A DNA stretch of 64,000 nucleotides. Source: Leptasterias polaris. Its lineage: Eukaryota > Echinodermata > Asteroidea > Forcipulatida > Asteriidae. The first letter of the stretch is position 1, and every line of letters starts with the position of its first letter. Of this stretch, positions 54,332 to 61,494 are shown piece by piece. The DNA lies in NCBI GenBank assembly GCA_037783415.1, contig JAZGTN010000170.1:1028501-1092500 (forward strand). The letters are read 5' to 3'. The notes under the pieces are model-generated. The model was not told the DNA's origin and searched no databases. It was given only the letters and a program-made list of their open reading frames with translations. The translations under genes were made by a program, and so were the position numbers.

Positions 54332-57300
54332 TTTATACGGCGCTTAATACTACATTTCTAAGCGCTATGGTGATGATGTCCTAGAAGACTATTAAGTAAA
54401 ACCAGGGCAACAGCACCAAAATACAGAGATAAACAATTACAAAAATAACGCAATAACAAAAGCAGAAAATAAACATGAGAAAGGTAAGCATCATCCCTTA
54501 CGTTAAGAGTTTCCTTTGTGAGAATTGAATGACCTTGAAGTTGTAGAACTGAACTTTGAATCCAAACAGGCAAAAGTTTTTTTATTTTAACTGCTGACAA
54601 AGCAAATTGAACCGTTGGATGGGGTCAAAAACTACAATGAGACTTACCCTAATAATCTCAATGTAGTCAGAAACGTGGCCGTCTAAGACGTAGTACTCCT
54701 TGGCTTCATTGATCCACGCCTGACCAGCCAGAAAGACCTCACGAGCCTAAACACAGAAACAGCACATTATTACGACACATCTACGACCTTCGGAGTGTAT
54801 AGTACACGATATTATACACGATATTGTAATACGTGATAATACACCCCCAAGTAAGAAAAACTTACACAATTGTGTGATAAGCACTGTATACCGAGTGCTT
54901 TCTGAGCCCTATAAGAAAAATGGACAGACATGACCTTCAATATTCTACAACACCAAGTTTACCTGGTGAGGAGAGGCCAGCTTGAATCCCGTAGTTTAAC
55001 CCTTTAGAGACCATAGCGGCCGCAAACGGCCGCAAAGTTGAACCTACTTCTATTTACATAAAGAGGTCAAAGTAAAGGTCGTGGCCACATATGAAATTTT
55101 CCCATGTAGTACGTTGACATAGTGTCCCAATTTCTAAAATAAGAAACTAAATTTTCCCTTTCATTTTATTTATGTTGAGATTTTTACTGACAAAATTTCA
55201 ATAAAGAAACTAACAATATTAGCAATGTCTGGGCGTTTTGTGATAATTAAACGGAAATGAATGGTCTCTTAAGGGTACCAGGGCTAAAGCGCCACATGAC
55301 TTAGTTTTGCCCATTTATAACAAATTGTCGATAAATAATGAACAATTCAATACCTCATCGAATGTCACCACACACTTCTCAGTGACCTTGTTCTCCAGCG
55401 AGGTCAGCTCCAGGCACTCAAACCTCAAAGCCAATTTGTTGAGTTTCTCCTCCGTCTCGTCATTACCGCTTATAGGGGTTTCATCTGACTGTGTTCCGTC
55501 GTTCTGGGTGTTCTCCTGTGTGCTGCTGCCTTCCACTCCTGGCTCTGTTGATGGCGGTGTTGTTGTTGCTGTTGATGAGTTTGTGTCTGTTGTTGACGAA
55601 GTTGTATCTGTTGCCGTTTCATCTGATATGTTTGTAAGCTTGTCTCTACAGAACATGAAAAACAAATTTACTTGAAAAATAATCAAATGTACTTTTTGTT
55701 CCAGATGGGAAAGGTTCATTTTATGGCACGGCTCAATGTTACATTTGTGGAATTTTGCGGTCTTGAGGATTTTTGCCCCAAATATGAGCCCTGCTGCAAT
55801 TTAATACAATAATGCAGTGCTCACATTAACTGTGATTTATTGATAGACAAATATTAAGGACAAAGCTCATGAATGTCCCAAATGAACATTTTGACGATTA
55901 GTATTTCCTTTATTGTGAGTTGGTTAATCTGGCAACAAACAAATTTGGTGCAGTGGTCACTGAAAGTGGCAAGGTGCACTGTTTTCACATTTGAATGGGC
56001 AGGTGGGAAACACTGGTCCTGATGGTCAAATACAAGCAAAACTTTTATCTGGCCCTTTCTTACTTGGATTGGTTAAGTAGGGCCAGGCAGTATTTGAGCC
56101 AGCATCTAGCTATATCAGCTTTATGACGTTTCAGCTTGTCAATGTCGTCATCCAGTTGATCCTCCTCTGTTTCAACTGCTGGTAGCTTCTGTAGAGCCTC
56201 AGCGTAGATCCGTGTTGCGCTCGCTGCAGGGTAAACAACAAAAAATTGATGGTTTGACGCAAAAGACCCTTACTATCTCCAAATTCTCCTAAATCCTCTC
56301 ACTGGGGTTTTCTTGATCATACATTTCAGAAGTAAATGGTACATATAATTTAATTTTTTTATTTACAAAATACAAACATTGATTCACTTCACCTGACATC
56401 ATCATCACAATAATCTTGGTCGGGCCATTTTTGGAGTCAATGTCCCCCAGTGTTATACATTCTAGCCTGTATTTTAAGCAATGCGGCTCACCATTATAGA
56501 CCCCTATCATAATACGCAACGCTGCTGAGGTCTGATGTTTTTTATCACTAAGAGCAGCTGTCGTTCCATGATCTGCCTCGTTTTGTTTCAGTGAGGGTGC
56601 TGTTTGAGAGAGTGACATCATATGTAAGGTGTCTATTTTCTTGTGCACTTTGACTCCCCAAATGGTGAGGGCAGCAGACAGTAGACAGCAAGGGGATCAA
56701 TAACTATGACGTGTTTACCTAGACAGTGCCTTGCTTGGATGTAGTCATCCTGTGTGATGTAATACTGCGACAACGTGGCACAATTCAGTGCCCAGTCCAT
56801 GGGCTCATACTGACTGGTTTCAAGCTGTCTCTTCAACGTCTCATGACAATGGCTAGCAGACTGGTCAGCAAAACCAAAATATATAAAAAAAACAATACAG
56901 TAATAACAATAATAATAATAATAATAACGTTTGTATGTAGAGCTTTATCTAAGGGTGTCTCAAAGTACTTATTAGGTATGCTAAATTTTGAACTATGAGA
57001 CCCATTAATGTAGCACCTAGTAATGGTCCACAAGGTGATGTGGCACAATCTGCAGCCAACCGTGCCAGAAACACCAGGGTAAACTCATTCTCTTAACGCT
57101 AAGTGTAGTGATTTTTGTTTACTTGCATTACTCAAAACTCGGGACCCGAGGCTCAACATCCCACCCAAAGGGCGAAGCAATTATGGTCAGGTGTCTTGTT
57201 CAAGGACACAAGTGCCATGACTGGGACCCGAACTCACACTGTGACAATACCAGTTTTTTTTAGTTCAGTTCACTAGACTGTTCGGCCACAGCGATGGCAC

Positions 57301-60300
57301 CTCGGTTGCCTCTATGGGTAAGAATGGAAATCAAATCACTACTTTGAGTTTGTTACACTACCTTTTCACTGTCTCCAAGATTACCGTATACTTGAGCTAG
57401 GTAGTACAGAGTATGCGTGTAGCCCTTCTCAAATTGCTGTTGCCTCTTGTGATCAGTTAATCGGTTCTCTTCTGGAACAAGGAGGCTGTTAAAGAACAAA
57501 TCAAAGGTTATTTCCATCAGGCAGAAAAGGTTATTAAGCACAGAAAATGATTGCCTAGCAGAAATAGGTTACGAGGCAAAATACCTTTAAGTGTACACTG
57601 CTCTTGACCGGCCCACTTTATTTAAGCAGTGGTACTTTTAACAGGGTTATGAAATTGGGCACCAGACATGAAACTGACCAATGGGAGACTTTTGGGAACA
57701 CAGGGTGGAAGGGCTTGAATTCCACAAAAACCTCAGATTTGTCATTTTGAGAAAGCTCCATTAAAGAATTTCGAGTTTGGCCACAAAAACTCAGAAAGTA
57801 TACATCTTTTCAACAGAGTGGGTGTGTTAACATTGAATTACTTGGGTCATTAATTAAACTTAATGGATGAGCAGTTAATTTGCCTGGGGCAGTCAGCAGC
57901 ACTACTTGTTTGTGCATGATCCAATAAACTCCACTGTTTGGAAAAGGAATTACATGGAGATAACAGGTGTTAGTTGCCAGACGAAAAGGATGTTTTTTTA
58001 GCCTTTTTCTTTAATGGAGCTTTCCCGTAATAGTGGGTATTTTTTTTTCCTGTTCAAATCTCTGGTGCAATTGAAGGATATACTTTGTTTGGGGTTCGCT
58101 AACTTGTTCCGAAGAATGAAATACAACCACAAGCGAAACATGATTAACGATGACTTTGTAATTTTTTTTTACAATTGTTGACATGAACCCATCAGCTCTA
58201 CACTTCATCCCGATTGATTTCCGATTGACTTTTTATCATTTTTTTCCCCCCTTAATTATTTCTATTACCATTCTAGATCTACATCTTATTTTTTCAAAAT
58301 GACTTCCTGCAGTCTCTAACCAACACGTGTGGACAGCAGGTAAAGCAAGGCAGTCAGTTCAATCAAAATATTAAACTGACTGACGATTCTGTATCTCTTT
58401 ATTCATGTGGTAGTTCAGAGAACCAGACCATAGTGTTACGGTGTTACAAGGGGCCTTGGGCTCCGTCTCTGGCTTGGCCTCCTTCCGCACTTTTTAAGCC
58501 ATCAACATTTTACATGGTGGTTCCCAACATTGAAAACATAGCCCAAGTTTGAGATGGAGCCCAAGCCAAGGTTTCAAAAAGCCCCATGTAAACATCTATA
58601 CATACTCATTGATCCCAAATGGAGCTGCACCGACCTCGTGCTTGTACGTCTTGTGTACGTTTTCAGCTTCCTAAGGACAAACGATGAGGACAACTTTAAA
58701 TTTCTGAAAACTAATTTCTCGAATTTTCTCCACTTTGGATCCTTTTAAGGACAACTGTTTTCTCTATTTTTGGAGCCTCATAACAAGGAAAGGAATATAA
58801 ATTGCTACTTCAGGTTTCTGAAAGAGTACACTCTCCTCCAGTTTCCTGTTGAACACTTTCAATTACCACCCCCCCCCCCAGTTATGTTTAGCTCATCTGT
58901 AATTTTGTTTGTCTGTTCGCATATGTACAGTATCTATTATGGTTTTCCTGTATGGTTTTGTCTGATTGTTCTTGTCTTTGTTTTGATGCATTTTTCAGCT
59001 CGTTTGTATTTTGCATTGCTTACTTGTTTATCACTAATTGTGTTTCTTACTGATTTATTTTATTTTATTTATGCTACTTTTATATTTTTATTTAAACTCA
59101 TTTACTTATTGAGCATATATTTATTTACTTATTTAATTATTCATACATATTACTCTCAATTATAGCATTTTTAATTACCAGATTTATTTTTAACTTCTCA
59201 TATTACTTGTATTTTATAGGTATAATTGTTGTCTGAAAAATAATTTCTTGTTACCAACCTAGGATTGGATGAACAGGGATTTGAGTCACAGTGTTTTCAC
59301 TTTTGTTCATCTTAGATTGGATTGTCTTTACTCTGCTTGTTGAACTCCTCCCAACCCTAACCCCTTCTATACATTCCTCATCCCCACCCCCATCTCATTC
59401 TTACCTACTGTACCTCTAGATACATCTATTCTTTTTGATTGGTATTTGTTATACAATTTATCTTTCATCTTGACTGTCCTTGATGTATGACATTTCTTAC
59501 TCTGTATGTACATGTTTGTATTTTGAATGTTTTGGCCGAATAAATAATAATAATAATAATAATAATAATACTAAAGCTTGCCCCAAACCATACATAGCAA
59601 CTGTCTCTATGGTCTGAGGAATTCAAATCTAAGCGGTAACTTGTGGCTAAGTAAGTCATTGTACCAGACTTTATTCAAAACCGACTCACAAATGGCTTAT
59701 TGTCGCGTGTCGTGGCTGAGCGGTCTAGTTCATCGGATCCAAGCTCTAGTGTTGTCAGCAGCAGAGTGTGGGTTCGATACCCGGTCATGACACTTGTGCC
59801 CTTGAGAAAGGCACTTAACCATAATTGCTTCGTAAAAAGTTGGGAAGGTAGTGCATTCTGCTCTACCAGCCAGGCTCCTAGTGGATGATACCCATGCCTA
59901 CATCCTTACAGACTGTGAAGGGGGTAACTCTGTTTCAGCCCCAGGAGTAAGGTGGCAACGTGCCCCTGGTGACAGTTGATTTGAGTGGATAGCCCAAATC
60001 AGTTAAGTGTAGCCCTCACCTTGAAGTGGCTGTCTGTGGCCTTGTGATGTTAGGCGATCTCTTATATTATAAACAAATAATACAAAAAATATATATAACA
60101 TTTCCTCACCAGTAGTAACTCTAGGGCTTTCCGTAGCTCTGTCCTTCCACTCCAGAGGATCCCAAGCTGATTGAGAGTCTTGACAGTCAGGGAAACCGCC
60201 TTAATGTCTAGGGACAGATCCTTGAGCATCTTACGGCAGGCGCTCAGATAGTCCTCCCCTGATGAGGTCTCCTCAGTGTCCACATAGTTGATGCCCAGAT

Positions 60301-61494
60301 GGTAGCGAAGACTTGCTAACATCAGATGCAGATCTGGAGAAGCAGAGGAGATGAGGGAGATTTGTGAGTAGGCAAGTTTCATCATTGAAGTTTGGAAAAT
60401 AAAAAAAAGTTCCAACTCTCATTCTTTCTTCATAAAATAATAACAGAACAAATTATAATAATGTTCTTATAATAGTGCTTTATTTAGCACTTTATCAACA
60501 TCTAATATTCATAGGGCTTTATCTATGTCTCAAAAAGCGCTTAATATGTTTTTTAGACATGACCCTTCGGTCTACAATCATAGAGCTGCTTAAGCACAAA
60601 AAGTGGCTATGCACAACAAAATTATGCTTAGCAGAATAAGGTAACCGACCAAAATATCATTTCACACCATCTGTGACTGGTATCCTGCTAATTGTTGCTT
60701 AGCTGAAAAAATGTTATGCAATATTATCTGCTTTAAAAGCAGCTCTATGAAATTGACCCTACCAGAGTCTTGCTGCTGCTCATCTGTATTGATTCCATAG
60801 AAATGTTCCAACTTCGCCCGAAGTTCCTGATAGATCTCCCTCGCTGCATACCTAGACTTAAACGGGTTGGTCTCTGGATCATTCTTGGAATCCTGTATTA
60901 GTGTAACATTAAAAGCAGACGTTCATCAGTGGTGAAAATATGGTAAATTTTTAGGGAGGGAACAAGAGGGTGCACCATTTTTTCGAGGATACTTCTGGCC
61001 AATCAAAACTATAATTTCCATTTGCACTTTAGGCCTATATTATTATTAATAATTCAAATTTCAATTGCAAATACTGACTGGTTGATTTCGCACAATGGTC
61101 GAAAAGGGAGCGCTGTTTGTCCCTTTTTCCTTCCCACAGTGCATTCTGACCAATTGTGTGAAATCAACCAGGCAGTGTTTGCGAAAGGTCTGGAACTAAT
61201 ATTAATAACATTACCATTAGTAACACTGTACACTTATGACTTAATTAACTTGCAAAAAAAAGTGCAATTCATTTATTATTCAAAATAAAATTGGGGCGAT
61301 CTGTCGATATTTTCTTCTTAGGTTTTTTCAGTGAAATTAGTTAACAATTACAATCTCTACTTGTGTAATTAATATCGCTTACAAAATATACACATTCCAT
61401 GTTCAAAACTAACACGAACCTCTTCCGTAAGCTTTCTTGCTTCTGCGAACTTGGCAAACCCTTCGCTTGTCATGAACTCCATGTAAGTCGCCAT
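49018..61494 (-). CDS. KIFBP: KIF-binding protein (KBP), complete, 16 coding exons
   Basis: KIFBP is a cytosolic helical-repeat (TPR-like) protein that binds several kinesin motor domains and blocks their microtubule contact. Human loss causes Goldberg-Shprintzen syndrome. Exons in transcript order: 61494-61420, 60892-60763, 60333-60110, 58670-58606, 57485-57362, 56860-56719, 56223-56064, 55645-55354, 54746-54648, 54031-53859, 53164-53081, 52321-52284, 52039-51946, 50938-50882, 49879-49813, 49089-49018. Total 1896 nt, 631 residues, all phases consistent. Diagnostic stretches are NPFKSRYAAREI, YHLGINYVDTEE, GYTHTLYYLAQVY, DWALNCATLSQYYI, ADIARCWLKYCL, DHSALFKVLATFEVDLERRC, KMHKRRI-like RMHKRRI, MRPALVAYFCMARL and YYKMVVDYCKAHPEA. 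The start was chosen at 61494 because the short N terminus MATYMEFMTSEGF leads directly into the conserved block. An insert rich in Ser/Thr/Asn lies at residues 315-372. Confidence 0.95.
49215..49385 (+). mobile_element. SINE S1 in KIFBP terminal intron
   Basis: ttggccaagtgttctagtgc, ggtggctgaatcatcggggt, gagcaagacattcaactata, ttcacccagg and gtacctgtgagggtacc. The tail is cut by the P2 MITE that begins at 49392. Confidence 0.65.
49396..49764. mobile_element. TTAA-flanked MITE (family P2) in KIFBP intron 15
   Basis: 369 bp between TTAA copies at 49392-49395 and 49765-49768. Left end AGGCAGGTAC...TTGGTAATT, right end AATTACCAA...GTACACCCTCCCT. An internal palindrome (GAGAAAGGC ... GCCTTTCTC, near 49563-49594) lies in the middle. 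Confidence 0.75.
49813..49879 (-). CDS. KIFBP: KIFBP exon 15
   Basis: 67 nt, phase 2 in, phase 0 out. Reads SLSYYKMVVDYCKAHPEALD then KMQ, matching human SLEHYKFIVDYCEKHPEAAQ. Donor gtgagt. A TTAA-flanked MITE begins 45 bases into the following intron. Confidence 0.94.
49990..50225 (+). mobile_element. SINE S1-related copy
   Basis: ccgggtcccagtcaagacac, cgtgtccttgagcaagacaa, a middle with ggaacccagtgcactt, and an end ggtgctatataaatgggtct. The head is degraded. Confidence 0.55.
50437..50666. repeat. 16-bp minisatellite in KIFBP intron 14
   Basis: About 14 near-perfect copies of aaccaacacttctcag. Confidence 0.95.
50882..50938 (-). CDS. KIFBP: KIFBP exon 14
   Basis: 57 nt, phase 2 in and out. 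Reads LHSKLITPNSEQRIENLGT, matching human LYGKIITADPKKELENLAT. Acceptor ttgtag, donor gtacgt. Confidence 0.91.
51510..51640. mobile_element. Repeat with four GCGGCTTATA motifs
   Basis: gcggcttatacgcc, gcggcttatacactga, gcggcttatacagtg and gcggcttatattccgaa followed by gattacggta. The pattern looks like the terminus of a DNA transposon. The other end was not found. Confidence 0.45.
51946..52039 (-). CDS. KIFBP: KIFBP exon 13
   Basis: 94 nt, phase 1 in, phase 2 out. Reads DSLKDNEKKMPTKLEEEVMR then PALVAYFCMAR, matching human DSLRDPNKVFPEHIGEDVLR and PAMLAKFRVARL. Donor gtaagt. Confidence 0.94.
52229..52248. repeat. AC microsatellite
   Basis: Ten CA units, 35 bases from the KIFBP exon 12 donor. 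Confidence 0.9.
52284..52321 (-). CDS. KIFBP: KIFBP exon 12 (38-nt micro-exon)
   Basis: 38 nt, phase 2 in, phase 1 out. Reads LIKQSLGYFQQFI, matching human NKSALKYYQLFLDSL. Acceptor atttcag, donor gtaagt. Skipping it would shift the frame. Confidence 0.88.
52398..52860 (+). mobile_element. SINE S1-related copy with duplicated 3' part
   Basis: Head atggccgagcggtggtgttt with box B gtgggttcgagtcccgatct. Body gtgatgtgcggaagagaacc to atggtactatataaataaat. The 3' body is repeated at 52665-52845, probably a second, truncated insertion or a local duplication. Confidence 0.65.
53081..53164 (-). CDS. KIFBP: KIFBP exon 11
   Basis: 84 nt, phase 2 in and out. Reads EMMDLKIAIVESSGTAPSTQ then VCNKINT, matching human YDMMDLKVAIADRL and IVKKINNLN. 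Acceptor cttaag, donor gtaagt. Confidence 0.92.
53620..53795 (+). mobile_element. tRNA-derived SINE, family S2
   Basis: Head ggctagctcggtggtctagt, then ggtaagacacctactctcgc, then gttgtgggttcgagtcccac. Tail tatacagtgcttaatacaca then tcggtgtaatagggtaaaaa. It lies just upstream (plus strand) of KIFBP exon 10, in the intron. Confidence 0.68.
53859..54031 (-). CDS. KIFBP: KIFBP exon 10
   Basis: 173 nt, phase 0 in, phase 2 out. Reads DHSALFKVLATFEVDLERRC, then RMHKRRIDML, then LNPQHFLMVCRQLMYELAET. This is the most conserved block of the protein (human DHSALFKVLAFFETDMERRC and KMHKRRIAML). Confidence 0.96.
54299..54327. repeat. ATA/AAT microsatellite
   Basis: About ten AAT units. Similar runs at 56905-56928 and 59545-59571, each next to a SINE-like tail (gcgcttaatac or agagctttatct). 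Confidence 0.9.
54648..54746 (-). CDS. KIFBP: KIFBP exon 9
   Basis: 33 codons, phase 0 both ends. Reads AREVFLAGQAWINEAKEYYV then LDGHVSDYIEIIR. It matches human ARELFLLGQHYVFEAKEFFQ and IDGYVTDHIEVVQ. Donor gtaagt. Confidence 0.95.
55000..55275. mobile_element. TTAA MITE family P1, second copy in KIFBP intron
   Basis: 276 bp in the opposite orientation to the copy at 33417. Left end TTAA-CCCTTTAGAGACC, right end GGTCTCTTAAGGG. The right TTAA has mutated to TACC. Internal homology runs through the whole element (for example acaaaatttcaataaagaaac). Confidence 0.78.
55354..55645 (-). CDS. KIFBP: KIFBP exon 8 (with Ser/Thr-rich insert)
   Basis: 292 nt, phase 2 in, phase 0 out. The first two thirds are low complexity (ETATDTTSSTTDTNSSTATT and TTPPSTEPG, then acidic/polar). 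They are coded by irregular ACA/TCA/GCA triplets resembling a decaying codon repeat. The end, LNKLALRFECLELTSLENKV then TEKCVVTFDE, aligns with human KKAVQFGTGELCDAISAVEEKV. Donor gtattg. Confidence 0.92.
56064..56223 (-). CDS. KIFBP: KIFBP exon 7
   Basis: 160 nt, phase 1 in, phase 2 out. Reads ASATRIYAEALQKLPAVETE and later HKADIARCWLKYCLALLNQS, matching human GEIARCWIKYCLTLMQNAQ. No long open frame spans it, so it was found by splice phase. Acceptor ctgcag, donor gtaaga. Confidence 0.93.
56388..56480 (+). repeat. Copy of the CCATTTTGGGAGTC repeat in KIFBP intron 6
   Basis: cttcacctgacatcatcatc, acaataatcttggtcgggcc, agtcaatgtcccccagtgtt. Same order as the copy at 29845. Confidence 0.55.
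56719..56860 (-). CDS. KIFBP: KIFBP exon 6
   Basis: 142 nt, phase 0 in, phase 1 out. Reads SASHCHETLKRQLETSQYEP then MDWALNCATLSQYYITQDDY and IQARHCL. It matches human CHSTLKRQLEHNAYHPIEWAI and NAATLSQFYI. Donor gtaaac. Confidence 0.95.
57000..57300 (-). mobile_element. SINE S1-related copy in KIFBP intron
   Basis: Minus-strand head gtggccgaacagtctagtga, box B gagttcgggtcccagtcatg, then cacttgtgtccttgaacaa-like text, and an end gtgctacattaatgggtctc. Confidence 0.58.
57362..57485 (-). CDS. KIFBP: KIFBP exon 5
   Basis: 124 nt, phase 2 in, phase 0 out. Reads LLVPEENRLTDHKRQQQFEK then GYTHTLYYLAQVYGNLGDSE. It matches human RFEKVYTHNLYYLAQVYQHLE. Confidence 0.95.
57495..57662. mobile_element. 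Decayed foldback MITE in KIFBP intron 4
   Basis: Recognised by tagcagaaataggttacgag, taagcagtgg and atgaaattgggcacc. It starts about 10 bases from the KIFBP exon 5 acceptor. Diverged from the intact copies. Confidence 0.45.
58450..58585. mobile_element. GCC-hexamer foldback element, short copy in KIFBP intron
   Basis: Left arm ggggccttgggctccg, right arm gagcccaagccaaggtttca ending aaaaagcccc, with a 90-base centre. Same terminal motif as the element at 30653. It ends 20 bases from the KIFBP exon 4 donor. Confidence 0.55.
58606..58670 (-). CDS. KIFBP: KIFBP exon 4 (65 nt)
   Basis: 65 nt, phase 0 in, phase 2 out. Reads EAENVHKTYKHEVGAAPFGI then N. It corresponds to human SSEALYNQYMKEVGSPPLDP. 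It is needed to make exon 3 (phase 0) and exon 5 (one leading base) compatible. Acceptor ccttag, donor gtatgt. A foldback repeat ends about 20 bases into the intron. Confidence 0.9.
59703..60060 (+). mobile_element. SINE S1-related copy in KIFBP intron 3
   Basis: Head gtgtcgtggctgagcggtct, box B gtgggttcgatacccggtca, body tgcccttgagaaaggcactt, and a long 3' part with gctaccag-like and cccctggtgacagttgattt segments. It reaches to within 50 bases of KIFBP exon 3. Confidence 0.62.
60110..60333 (-). CDS. KIFBP: KIFBP exon 3
   Basis: 224 nt, phase 1 in, phase 0 out. Reads DLHLMLASLRYHLGINYVDT, then EETSSGEDYLSACRKML, then LNQLGILWSGRTELRKALEL. It matches human EFHLGVNHIDTEELSAGEEHL and QNNLGILWSEREEIETARAYL. 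Confidence 0.95.
60572..60760. mobile_element. Foldback MITE abutting the KIFBP exon 2 donor
   Basis: About 190 bp. Left arm catagagctgcttaagcac, right arm agctctatgaaattgaccct. The right end stops two bases before the exon edge, so on the minus strand the intron begins GT followed at once by the MITE terminus AGGGTCAATTTCATAG. Confidence 0.72.
60763..60892 (-). CDS. KIFBP: KIFBP exon 2
   Basis: 130 nt, phase 0 in, phase 1 out. Reads DSKNDPETNPFKSRYAAREI then YQELRAKLEHF, matching human NPEKEPYKSKYSARALLEEVKAL. The donor is gtaggg. From its third base the intron is the terminal inverted repeat of a MITE. Confidence 0.93.
61061..61190. mobile_element. Foldback element in KIFBP intron 1
   Basis: Arms gcaaatactgactggttgat then ttcgcacaa, and ttgtgtgaaatcaaccaggc then agtgtttgc are inverted over about 36 bp around a 55-base centre. 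Confidence 0.6.
61420..61494 (-). CDS. KIFBP: KIFBP exon 1 (start codon)
   Basis: 25 codons, phase 0 out: MATYMEFMTSEGFAKFAEAR then KLTEE. The donor gttcgt is weak but GT. The frame stays open upstream to an ATG at 61617, but that stretch lacks conserved sequence and has lower GC. The context around the chosen ATG (ccaacATGGCG) is favourable. Confidence 0.82.

Noticed and set aside
58770..59165. Hydrophobic 131-codon open frame resembling a membrane protein
   Set aside because: It comes from a TTTATT-rich low-complexity stretch in a KIFBP intron. There is no homology and no codon signal.
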